From the NCBI GenBank assembly GCA_002701845.1, contig NZXG01000031.1:1-64000 (forward strand): a stretch of 64,000 nucleotides of DNA, in the 5' to 3' direction. The translations under genes and the position numbers were made by a program. The stretch's first letter is position 1. Each line of letters starts with the position of its first letter. Under the pieces are notes generated by a model. It searched no databases. It had not been told where the DNA came from and saw nothing but the letters and a program-made list of their open reading frames with translations. Shown here piece by piece: positions 8,703 to 17,163 of the stretch. Origin of the DNA: Pseudomonadales bacterium (lineage in GTDB: Bacteria > Pseudomonadota > Gammaproteobacteria > Pseudomonadales > Ketobacteraceae).

Positions 8703-9005
8703 ATGGGACAACCAGCAGCCCGGGTGGGCGACATGCATGTCTGCCCCATGGTGACCCCGGCGCCGGCGCCGATTCCCCATGTGGGGGGCCCGATCACCAT
8801 GCCTTCGGCACCGACGGTGATGATCGGGATGATGCCCGCCGCCGGGATGGGCAGCCTGTGTGTGTGCGTGGGGCCACCGGATGCCATTGTCAAAGGCAGC
8901 GCCACGGTAATGATCGGTGGCCGCCCCGCTGCCCGCATGGGGGACAGTACCGCCCACGGTGGCACCATTGTAGTGGGTTGCCCCACGGTGCTCATCGGCG
9001 GCTGA
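8703..9005 (+). CDS. PAAR tip protein
   Basis: The 100-aa protein consists of PAAR repeats (PAARVGDMHVCPM, GRPAARMGDSTAHGG) with conserved His and Cys positions used for zinc binding at the tip of the VgrG spike. It has no extension, so it is a bare tip rather than a PAAR-effector fusion. It lies 24 bp after vgrG with AGGAGA before ATG 8703, so the pair is co-expressed. The Gly/Pro/Met-rich composition is typical. Confidence 0.95.
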   Translation: MGQPAARVGDMHVCPMVTPAPAPIPHVGGPITMPSAPTVMIGMMPAAGMGSLCVCVGPPDAIVKGSATVMIGGRPAARMGDSTAHGGTIVVGCPTVLIGG

Positions 9006-9082
9006 CATAGCAATTTCCCACGCTGCTCGTTACAATCCCAGGCAGCCTTTCGCCATAACAACAGCAAACCTGTGAGCCGGGA

Positions 9083-10717
9083 ATGAGTAACGACACCACC
9101 ATGTGGGGAGCCGAGCGGCCGGTCAGTTTCAGCAGCCAGACCAGCCTCTATGCAGTGACCATCGCCTACCACAGCGACTGGAAGCGCATCGGCGCCACGG
9201 TGTATCTGGATGACCTGGCCAAGGGGCGCCCGTTTCAGCTTTCCCGGCTGGAACCGGAATTCGCCACCCCCTACAGCAAGGATCGCTACTGCCTGGACGA
9301 CCGCTACGTCAGCCGCAAGCCCATCACCATTGAACAACTCAACGGCCGCCTGTTAATAACCCCGCATCCGGAAGGTACCGAAGTCCGCATCGAGGGCTCC
9401 CACGTCCGGGGCCCCTATTACGTTTACGAGGAACAATTGAAGGAAGGCGTGGTGCTGGAACTGGCGGGCCGCATCATCCTGGTGATCCACAGCCTGTCAC
9501 CGGACCGCCGCAGCGGCCATATGCACCGCATGCTGGGGGTCAGCGAAGGCATCGAAAACATCCGCCGCTCCGTGGACCGGGTGGCGGACCTGAACGTGCC
9601 GGTGCTGATCCGGGGGGAAACCGGCACCGGCAAGGAACTGGTGGCCAGCGCCCTGCACAACGCCAGCCCCCGCTGCACGCGCCCCATGCTGGCCGTTAAC
9701 GTGGGTGCCATCCCCGAAACCCTGGCCATCTCCGAACTGTTCGGCGCCAAGAAAGGGGCCTTCACCGGCGCCACCAAGGACAAAGCCGGCTACTTCTCCC
9801 AGGCCAACAACAGCACCCTGTTCCTGGACGAAATCGGCGACGCCTCCGACGAAGTCCAGGTGGCCCTGCTGCGCACCCTGGAAACCAGCGAAGTACGCCC
9901 CGTGGGCAGCAGCGACGTACTCAAAGTGGACGTGCGCCTGGTGGCCGCCACCGACGCCGACCTGGAAAGCAAACTGGAAAGCCAGGATTTTCGTAATCCC
10001 CTGCTGCAACGGCTGACGGGCTTCGAAATCTGGATTCCCCGCCTGGCCCAACGCAAACCGGACATCGGCCTGCTGTTATCGGAATTCCTGCGCTTCGAAT
10101 TCGACGCCATCGCCGAACAACGCCACTACCAGGAACTGGACCCCACCTCGGAAATGCTCTGGTACCAGTTCTTCCGCCACGCCCTGGCCTTCCACTGGCC
10201 CGGCAACATCCGCCAGATGCGCAACGTGGCCCGCCAAGTGGCCATCCATAACCGCCTGGCCAGCTTCACCAGCATCCCCCCGCGGGTGGAAGCCATGCTG
10301 CTGGAAGAAAACCAGCGCGCTGCGGAAGAAGCCGCCACCGGCCATCAGTTTGAAAGTGAAAACACACCGGCCCCCGGCAGCGTGATTCATCACTACGCCC
10401 ATGAGCAAAACGACGACCCGAACCCCGCCCCCCAGCGCCGCAAACCCAGCACCATCGAAGAAACAGAATTAATGGAAGCCCTGGAGCGCCAGCGCTGGGA
10501 TTTGAAGAACACCGCCGAGGATCTGAATATTTCCCGCGCCGCGCTGTATAAAATGATTGAAGCCAACCCCAACGTGCGCAAGGCGGGGGATATCAGTGTG
10601 GAGGAATTGACCCACTGTTATGAACAATGCAGTGGAGATCTGGAGATGATGGTGAGTCAGTTACAGGTGTCGAAGGCAGCGTTGAAGCGACGGATTAAGG
10701 AGCTGGCGATTGGGTGA
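9083..10717 (+). CDS. Sigma54-dependent activator with FHA-like N-terminus
   Basis: The 544-aa protein has an N-terminal domain that looks like a degenerate FHA fold (about residues 22-138), then a complete AAA+ sigma54-interaction domain: Walker A GETGTGKE (178-185), the GAFTGA loop (225-230) and Walker B LFLDE (246-250). A Fis-like DNA-binding region follows (about 455-490, DLNISRAALYKMI), and a second similar helical segment ends the protein (LQVSKAALKRRI). There is no response-regulator receiver domain. It should contact sigma54 holoenzyme and drive the hcp promoters just upstream; the FHA-like domain could sense a phosphothreonine signal. Its place inside the T6SS locus, with matched sigma54-type promoters, makes it the likely local regulator. 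Confidence 0.92.
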   Translation: MSNDTTMWGAERPVSFSSQTSLYAVTIAYHSDWKRIGATVYLDDLAKGRPFQLSRLEPEFATPYSKDRYCLDDRYVSRKPITIEQLNGRLLITPHPEGTEVRIEGSHVRGPYYVYEEQLKEGVVLELAGRIILVIHSLSPDRRSGHMHRMLGVSEGIENIRRSVDRVADLNVPVLIRGETGTGKELVASALHNASPRCTRPMLAVNVGAIPETLAISELFGAKKGAFTGATKDKAGYFSQANNSTLFLDEIGDASDEVQVALLRTLETSEVRPVGSSDVLKVDVRLVAATDADLESKLESQDFRNPLLQRLTGFEIWIPRLAQRKPDIGLLLSEFLRFEFDAIAEQRHYQELDPTSEMLWYQFFRHALAFHWPGNIRQMRNVARQVAIHNRLASFTSIPPRVEAMLLEENQRAAEEAATGHQFESENTPAPGSVIHHYAHEQNDDPNPAPQRRKPSTIEETELMEALERQRWDLKNTAEDLNISRAALYKMIEANPNVRKAGDISVEELTHCYEQCSGDLEMMVSQLQVSKAALKRRIKELAIG

Positions 10718-10978
10718 GGGGTTTCTCGGTGCTCATCGCATAAATGGATAAACTGAGAACCGGGAATTGCGATCTATGATTCTTGAATTATTAAATTTGG
10801 CTCGACAACAACTTATTAAAATTATGAACAATTGCATAATAAAATAGAATCCCGCCCAAAAAATCAAAAAACATGCAAGTTATCATCCTGTAAAGGCGAG
10901 CTACTGTTAATTTTAATCCCTGCCATTTGCTATTTCATGGAAACGTTTTCCCCATAGCTACCTAATGCATTTAACAAC

Positions 10979-11515
10979 CTACCCCCATCTCCTCGCCGGC
11001 TTTAAAGCCTCATTAGCATAAGCAACAACCGCATCTATGATCTTATTCTGATCCCGGGTAGGGGAACCCTCCAATTCAGCGGCGCTCTTCATCATATCCA
11101 GCAGCGACGAAATCATGTCCGGATCAAACTTCGAAATGGAGGGGCTTAAGATATTTTTTACCGATTGGTCAATATTCATCTCGTCTTTGATCAAGTGGGA
11201 GGAAGCGGAAAACAGTTCGACGGCCTCCTGCTCGTTCAGATGAAACCGTCTTTCAAATAACTGGATTACGCCCTGCTTTTGCTCCCGGGTCACTTCCCCT
11301 TCCTGTTTAATCAGTCCTACGATAAGAGCGCCCGCAGCATCCATGGGTTTTTCGAGATTATACAGTGGCTTCGCGCCATACAGTTTTTCCCATTTTCTGC
11401 TCCGCGCCCAGGTGAAAGGATTAAACGAATTAATATCGACTCCTGAATTCTGTAGTGAATGAAGCGCCCAGACCAAACCCGCAATAGCGGTAATTATCCC
11501 TATTATTATGTGCAT
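10979..11515 (-). CDS. TerB-like membrane-anchored protein at the end of the T6SS operon
   Basis: The 178-aa product starts with a transmembrane segment (MHIIIGIITAIAGLVWALHSL), then a charged linker. A helical domain follows with the TerB/tellurite-resistance pattern (DAAGALIVGLIKQEGEVTREQK, then FHLNEQEAVELFSASSHLI). I placed the start at ATG 11515, which has a GGGGA ribosome site; an in-frame extension to 11587 lacks one. TerB-like domains are acidic helical bundles of uncertain biochemical role. It is the last gene in the reverse T6SS run, about 180 bp after the fusion-like sheath gene, so it may be a T6SS accessory or an independent small gene. Family call is by pattern, function unknown. 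Confidence 0.6.
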   Translation of the reverse strand: MHIIIGIITAIAGLVWALHSLQNSGVDINSFNPFTWARSRKWEKLYGAKPLYNLEKPMDAAGALIVGLIKQEGEVTREQKQGVIQLFERRFHLNEQEAVELFSASSHLIKDEMNIDQSVKNILSPSISKFDPDMISSLLDMMKSAAELEGSPTRDQNKIIDAVVAYANEALKPARRWG

Positions 11516-11695
11516 TGTTTTCCCCTTTGACTTGAGTACGTCCCCAATAACACCCGGCCGGCCAGTTACTATCCTTGCTGCAACCAAAACCGGGCTTATC
11601 CAATTTTCTACTAATTATCAGCAGGAGCTCACTGCATAATCGCGACTAAAGCAGACGCGATTTTCCTTTACTAATATTTCAGTTCAAATTATTGA

Positions 11696-13252
11696 TCAGG
11701 CGGAGGTGTCGATGTCGGCCCAAGGCCCCGCAACCTCACCCCCCTCCAAACTCAACGACCGCAACTCCCCCACCACCACACTATCCTCGTCCCGCACCGA
11801 CCGGATCGGCATCAATCCATATTGCAGCAACGCACCGGCGGTATTATCGGTCATGGCAATTTCCGCGCAGGGCATCACCCGGCTTTCCCCGTGTTCTTTA
11901 TACACGTGCAGGGGCAGTTGAGTGAGGCGGCAGCCATGGACAGCGGTTTCATCCCAGCCGCCGCGTGCAAAGTCATTACCCAGCTTCGCCGCCAGCAGCC
12001 AGGCGCCGTTACCCCAGAGGTAATAATCATGCTGACCTTGTTCCGGCAGTTCTTCAAACTCGAAACTGTCCAGGGGGCTGGTGCGGTCGCCGTAGGGCAA
12101 GCGCAGCATAAAGCGCGGACAGGTCAGGACAACGTGCCGGCTATACTCCTGCTCCCGGATGGCGTTCCACATCAGGTCGAAGTCGGTTTCACTCTGCTGG
12201 CGCAGGTACCAGTGCTCCGGGTAGGGAATCTGAGCCAGGCTGGGGCAGCCGGCGATGCGTTCGGATACACCGCTCAGCAATAGGGCGTGAGAATCCGCGG
12301 CGACACTGGCCAGGTTGGCCAGGGCCTCGCAGTGTTCCACTTGGTCCTGCAGTTGATAGTCCGCCACCATCAGGCTGAAGGGTACGGAGCCCTCCGCCAC
12401 CCGGTGTTCCAACAGCAGTTTGTGGAGTGCGGTGGTTTGGTCCTCGTGGGCTTCGTTGTCGGCGATGATTTCGCTGAGGCTGATGTCCACCAGGAACAGC
12501 CGCAGATTGGCGTCCAGTTCCAGTTGTTTCAGCAGCCAGTACAGGCCGCGCCAGCCGGACTCGATATCCTGGAAGGCACTGCTGTGGAGAATTTTGCGCA
12601 TCAGGTGGCTGGTGGCCTGATCCAGGGTGTTCAGCAGATCGGCCTTGCGGGGATCTTCCGCCGGCACCACATAGGGAGCAACGATTTCCTGAATCAGACT
12701 TTGTACGGAAAACCCGGTTTCCTGCTCGGCCCGGGGGGAATGCAGCAACATCTCCAGCACATTGTCCTGGCTGGCCTGGTCGGCGGTTGGGTCGGGCGTT
12801 GTTGGCGACTTTTGAGATGGCGTTGGCGATGCAACACCCCAGCTCTGAATTTCCCGGGCGGCGGCTTCAAAGCTGTCGGCTTTGTTGAGCTTGCGTTTGA
12901 GCGCGCGAAACTGACTGAACAGCTGGTCAACCCGTTCGTAGAGATAATCCGGATGCAGGTCATCGTACTCCTGGAATACGATGGGCTGATCCGCCACCGC
13001 CAGATCCAGGGTCACTTTCAGGCGCACGAAAACGTCGTCGAAGTTATCCCGGGTGATTTCCCAAAGCTTGCGTTCGGTAAGCGATGCCGGATCATCCAGC
13101 CCCCGGTGACTGCGGCCGCTGAAATCCCCCAGCACCAGTATATGGCAGGGGCGGTCACGCACGGGCTGCGGGGCCTTTTCGTCCGGGCAGTCATCCTGGC
13201 CGGATGAAAAGGTTGCACCGCCGGTGTTCATGGTTGGCCTGGACATCATCAT
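11696..13252 (-). CDS. TssB-TssC fusion-like sheath paralogue
   Basis: The 518-aa protein begins with a TssB-like domain (CHILVLGDFSGR at about 35-47, LTERKLWEITRDNFDDV, and a linker with a Pro/Thr-rich stretch near 150-165). It continues into a TssC-like domain (SAFQDIESGWRGLYWLLKQLE at about 225-245, PRFMLRLPYG near 375, YYLWGNGAWLLAAKLGNDFARGGWDE near 405-430). The highly conserved TssC block EFDQSQ...GGEPYG is absent, replaced by GSVPFSLMVADYQL. So it looks like a divergent fusion of the two sheath subunits encoded besides normal tssB and tssC. It could be a sheath-capping, sheath-initiating or regulatory subunit; this is inference. It follows tssH by 51 bp on the same strand. Confidence 0.75.
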   Translation of the reverse strand: MMMSRPTMNTGGATFSSGQDDCPDEKAPQPVRDRPCHILVLGDFSGRSHRGLDDPASLTERKLWEITRDNFDDVFVRLKVTLDLAVADQPIVFQEYDDLHPDYLYERVDQLFSQFRALKRKLNKADSFEAAAREIQSWGVASPTPSQKSPTTPDPTADQASQDNVLEMLLHSPRAEQETGFSVQSLIQEIVAPYVVPAEDPRKADLLNTLDQATSHLMRKILHSSAFQDIESGWRGLYWLLKQLELDANLRLFLVDISLSEIIADNEAHEDQTTALHKLLLEHRVAEGSVPFSLMVADYQLQDQVEHCEALANLASVAADSHALLLSGVSERIAGCPSLAQIPYPEHWYLRQQSETDFDLMWNAIREQEYSRHVVLTCPRFMLRLPYGDRTSPLDSFEFEELPEQGQHDYYLWGNGAWLLAAKLGNDFARGGWDETAVHGCRLTQLPLHVYKEHGESRVMPCAEIAMTDNTAGALLQYGLMPIRSVRDEDSVVVGELRSLSLEGGEVAGPWADIDTSA

Positions 13253-13303
13253 TCCCCCCTGTCATTTAATCCTGTCATTTAAGCCCGTCATTCCAACCCC
13301 GCG

Positions 13304-15973
13304 TTAGGCCACCTGATAGGTAAAGTCGCCCTCTTCCGTCACCCCCACATGAATTTTCTGCACCGGTTCTTCCGTGGCCATATGGTGCAGGCATTCACTG
13401 GCCAGCGCCGGCAGCAGGGTTTTATTCAGAATGTTTTCAATATTGCGGGCGCCGGTTTCCGATTCCTGGCAGCGAGCCACAATGTGCAGCAGCACATCAT
13501 CGTCATAGCCGAACTCCGCACCGTAATGACTTTTCACCCGCTTCTCGATACGCCGCATATTGATGGCGGCGATTTTCATCAGGTCTTCGTCATCCAGGGG
13601 GTTGTAGGCTATCAGGGTTGTACGCCCCAAAAATGCCGGTTTGAAGTGTTGCATCAGGTGGGGGCGGATATTGTCCAGCACCACATCGGGATCCGGCCGT
13701 TCCTCCAACTGGTTGAAGATGGCGCGAATGGCATCCTCCCCGGCGTTGGAGGTCATAATGATAATGGTGTTCTTGAAATCGATATCCCGGCCTTCGCCGT
13801 CCTTGATGGTGCCTTTGTCGAACAGGTTGTAGAAAATATCCTGAACGCCCTGATGGGCTTTTTCCATTTCGTCCAGCAGGATGATGGAATAGGGTTTGCG
13901 GCGGGCGGCTTCCGTCAGCACGCCACCTTCACCATAGCCCACATAACCGGGGGGCGAGCCCAGCAACATGGAGACTTTGTGCTCCTCTTTGAATTCGGAC
14001 ATATTGATGACGGTAAGGTTGTGTTCACCCCCGTACATAATGTCCGCCAGGGAGAGTGCGGTTTCGGTTTTGCCCACGCCGCTGGTGCCCACAAACAGAA
14101 ACACGCCAATGGGTTTACGGGGATCGGTGAGTCCGGCGCGGGAGGTACGCACCGCTTTGGCTACCGCTTCCAGGGCGTGGGGCTGGCCAATCACCCGTTC
14201 TTCCAGGCGATCTTTCAAATTCAGCACGGCATTGATTTCGTCGCTCACCATCTTGCCCACGGGAATCCCGGTCCAGTTGGCCACCACTTCCGCCACCGCC
14301 TGTTCATCCACCGAGGCCTGCATCAGCGGCTGCTTGCCCTGAATTTCCCCCAGCTGGTGGGTCAAATCCTGTAACTGGGTTTTCAATTCCGCCAGTTGGG
14401 TGTCGTCGATCTCCCGGTCCTCACCGCTTTGGCTGCGCAAAAAGTCACCCTCGATCTGATCGCGCACCTCTCGAATCTGGGCAATCAGTTCCTTCTCTTT
14501 ATCCCACTGGGCCTGCAGGGTTTCCAGTTCCTGTTCACTGGCCTCTTTACTGGCTTTGAGTGCCGCGATGCGCTCGTCGTGCACGCCGGTGGCGGAGTTT
14601 TCCCGCTCCAGATTGGCGATGTTGGCGCTGTCCTGACGAATCTTGCGCTGGCAGTCCTCAAGGGCCGAGGGCGTGGCGGTCTGGCTCAGGGCCACCCGGG
14701 CGCAGGCGGTGTCCAACAGGCTGACGGACTTATCCGGCAGCTGGCGACCGGGGATATAACGGTTGGACAGTTTCACGGAGGCTTCGATGGCCTCATCCAG
14801 GATGCGCACCTTATGATGATCCTGCAGCACCTTGGAAATACCGCGCATCATGTTGATGGCCTTTTCCTCATCAGGCTCTTCCACCTTCACCACCTGAAAG
14901 CGGCGGGTGAGGGCCGGGTCGCGTTCGAAATATTTTTTGTATTCCGCCCAGGTGGTGGCGGCAATGGTGCGCAACTCACCCCGCGCCAGAGCAGGCTTCA
15001 ACAGGTTCGCCGCATCCCCCTGGCCCTCTTTGCCGCCGGCACCGATCAGAGTATGGGCTTCATCAATAAACATAATGATGGGCCTGGCACTGCCCTTCAC
15101 TTCTTCGATCACGGACTTCAGCCGGTTCTCAAATTCACCTTTGACGCTGGCGCCGGCCTGCAACAGCCCCAAATCCAGAGTGTGTACATCCACGCCTTTA
15201 AGCGGTTCCGGCACGTCGTCACTGGCGATGCGCAGGGCGAAGCCTTCCACCACCGCGGTTTTGCCCACGCCGGCCTCGCCGGTGAGGATGGGGTTGTTCT
15301 GCCGCCGGCGGGTGAGAATATCGATGCACTGGCGGATCTCGTCGTCACGCCCCAGCACCGGATCGATCTTGCCTTGGCGGGCCTTTTCCGTGAGGTTGAT
15401 GGTGTACTTGTCGAGGGCCGGCGTTTTGCTGGGCCGCACCGGGGCACCGCTGTCCTCACCGCTGCCAGTACTGCTGGCGGGACCGCCGGAGGCGGATTCA
15501 CCGGTGGTGCCAATGACGACGCGGGCGGTTTCCCGGATGGATTCCGGGGCGATGTTCTTCAGTTCCGGGGCGGAATCCAGCAACGCCCTTCGCGACTGAT
15601 CGTCCAGCAACAGCGCCGCCAGCAGATGGCCACTGGTAATCATGCCATGGCCGTAATCCACCGAGCTGATCATCCAGGCATTTTTGCTGGCATCGACGAT
15701 GGCCGGTGACAGGGCCGCCGGGCGGGAGCTGCCGGATTTGAATTTTTCCACGCTGTTGGTGAGTTGCTTGTTGAGATGGCTGATATCAATCTCGTGCTTT
15801 TCCAGCAGCAGATTAAAATCGGTATCCACGGTTTCCAGCAGCTTCAGCAACCAGTGCTCCACTTCCACATTGTAGTGACTGCGGCCGATACACAGCCCCG
15901 CTGCCCCCTCGAGAGCATCGCGTAAGGTGGGGGACATCTTGTCCACCAGGGATTTGAGATTGACGGTAATCAT
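13304..15973 (-). CDS. tssH: TssH (ClpV) sheath-recycling AAA+ ATPase
   Basis: The 889-aa ClpV-type unfoldase disassembles contracted T6SS sheaths in the cytoplasm. It has the N-terminal Clp-N repeats (residues 1-155), a first AAA+ module with Walker A GEAGVGKT (232-239) and Walker B IIMFIDEAHTLIG. A ClpB-like coiled-coil insertion with DREIDDTQLAELKTQL follows. A second AAA+ module has GTSGVGKT (about 627-634) and IILLDEMEKAH. Length and order match the ClpV family, and the neighbours are sheath and baseplate genes. The start is ATG 15973, close to the tssG stop. Confidence 0.96.
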   Translation of the reverse strand: MITVNLKSLVDKMSPTLRDALEGAAGLCIGRSHYNVEVEHWLLKLLETVDTDFNLLLEKHEIDISHLNKQLTNSVEKFKSGSSRPAALSPAIVDASKNAWMISSVDYGHGMITSGHLLAALLLDDQSRRALLDSAPELKNIAPESIRETARVVIGTTGESASGGPASSTGSGEDSGAPVRPSKTPALDKYTINLTEKARQGKIDPVLGRDDEIRQCIDILTRRRQNNPILTGEAGVGKTAVVEGFALRIASDDVPEPLKGVDVHTLDLGLLQAGASVKGEFENRLKSVIEEVKGSARPIIMFIDEAHTLIGAGGKEGQGDAANLLKPALARGELRTIAATTWAEYKKYFERDPALTRRFQVVKVEEPDEEKAINMMRGISKVLQDHHKVRILDEAIEASVKLSNRYIPGRQLPDKSVSLLDTACARVALSQTATPSALEDCQRKIRQDSANIANLERENSATGVHDERIAALKASKEASEQELETLQAQWDKEKELIAQIREVRDQIEGDFLRSQSGEDREIDDTQLAELKTQLQDLTHQLGEIQGKQPLMQASVDEQAVAEVVANWTGIPVGKMVSDEINAVLNLKDRLEERVIGQPHALEAVAKAVRTSRAGLTDPRKPIGVFLFVGTSGVGKTETALSLADIMYGGEHNLTVINMSEFKEEHKVSMLLGSPPGYVGYGEGGVLTEAARRKPYSIILLDEMEKAHQGVQDIFYNLFDKGTIKDGEGRDIDFKNTIIIMTSNAGEDAIRAIFNQLEERPDPDVVLDNIRPHLMQHFKPAFLGRTTLIAYNPLDDEDLMKIAAINMRRIEKRVKSHYGAEFGYDDDVLLHIVARCQESETGARNIENILNKTLLPALASECLHHMATEEPVQKIHVGVTEEGDFTYQVA

Positions 15974-16023
15974 GATGTGCTTCCCTGTGTTGTTAATTGT
16001 GTCAGTTAAGTGTGTATGCCGTG

Positions 16024-17163
16024 TTATTCGCTGACCCGAATCCGGATCAACCCGGAGTCTTTGCCGGTGGTGGCCGCGGCCGCCTGCAGGCTGCTGTTCC
16101 AGCCCAGCATCAGTTCACCCCCGGGAATGGGCTCGTCATCAATGCGGGCCACCTGGCCCAGGCCCAGTTTGGGCAACTCCCCCTGCTGAATACTGATTTC
16201 AATATCGAAATCGAATTCTGTGCCCGCCATAAACCGCACCAGGCTTTTCAACGCCTGCATTTTAGCGGAGCCCGGGGCGATACTGATGAACTGCTGATAG
16301 TTCAATTCGGCAATCTGTATCCGAAACTTGCTTTGGATATCCCAGCACTGCCGCCCCAGAATCACGTTTTCCCCCAGCCGGTTGTTCTGCCCCAGGGGCA
16401 CTGCGCTGCCCGGCAGACGGCTCTGCATGTCCCAGGGCAGAGGCTGCCATTTGCCCACGAACTGCTGCACCGTAATGGGCAGTTCGAAGTAGTGTTTTAA
16501 TACCCGCGCCAGGGTCGGTGCCGAAGGTGTGCCACGACCCAATAATCCGGCCAGGCCCAGCAGCGCGTCGTCTGGCAGGGGCAGCCGGTTACGCAAACGT
16601 TCGGAACCCAAGCCAACAAATGCCGCCAGCAAATGGCTGAACAAATCGTTGCGGTTCTGACCCTCTCGATGGGCCCGTTCGTAAACCAGGGGCAGGCGGT
16701 ACTTGTGCCAGGCCTGGTAGTAAAGTGAGGTGCTGCGGTGATTCAGCACATCCAGAAAGTTCACCAGGGAGCGGTCTTTTTGCCGCAGGCGCTGAATCAC
16801 AAGTTCGCTGATGTGGTAGGGCAACACACCGTTACTGCCGAACAGGCCGAAACTGTTCACCAGCATCTGCCACTGCTTTTGCGGCGCCTCACTGTCATCG
16901 GGCTCGATGGTTTCATCCACCGTCACCCGCTCCAGGTCCGCGCCCTTGAACGCCAGGCTGGCCTGGGCCTGAAACCGGATACTTTCCCGGTTGGGGGGTG
17001 CGCCCCGTGCCACCGGCACCCGGGCGAACTTTTCGCCCCCCTGGGCCCGGCTGCGGGCCGCCAGCTCCAGCAGCCTCACCGCCTGGAAAAACTCAAAGCG
17101 ATAGGGCGCCTGCTGCAATTGTTCGGTCAGAGCAAGGCTTTTTCGCCGGCGCGCGGTGGCCAT
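16024..17163 (-). CDS. tssG: TssG baseplate protein
   Basis: The 379-aa TssG is a wedge component of the T6SS baseplate with TssE, TssF and TssK. Recognisable segments are PYRFEFFQAVRLLE (residues 20-33), VNSFGLFGSNGVLPYHISELV, the short block DVLNHRSTSLYYQAW, and VGKWQPLP. I chose ATG 17163, with GAGGGGGAG upstream, over an in-frame extension to 17331 that reads entirely through tssF. It therefore overlaps the end of tssF by 37 bp, typical of coupled tssF-tssG pairs. Confidence 0.95.
   Translation of the reverse strand: MATARRRKSLALTEQLQQAPYRFEFFQAVRLLELAARSRAQGGEKFARVPVARGAPPNRESIRFQAQASLAFKGADLERVTVDETIEPDDSEAPQKQWQMLVNSFGLFGSNGVLPYHISELVIQRLRQKDRSLVNFLDVLNHRSTSLYYQAWHKYRLPLVYERAHREGQNRNDLFSHLLAAFVGLGSERLRNRLPLPDDALLGLAGLLGRGTPSAPTLARVLKHYFELPITVQQFVGKWQPLPWDMQSRLPGSAVPLGQNNRLGENVILGRQCWDIQSKFRIQIAELNYQQFISIAPGSAKMQALKSLVRFMAGTEFDFDIEISIQQGELPKLGLGQVARIDDEPIPGGELMLGWNSSLQAAAATTGKDSGLIRIRVSE

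Noticed and set aside
10718-10978. Possible small gene or RNA between the activator and the TerB-like gene
   Set aside because: The 261-bp AT-rich gap shows no frame with a ribosome site and no convincing hairpin.
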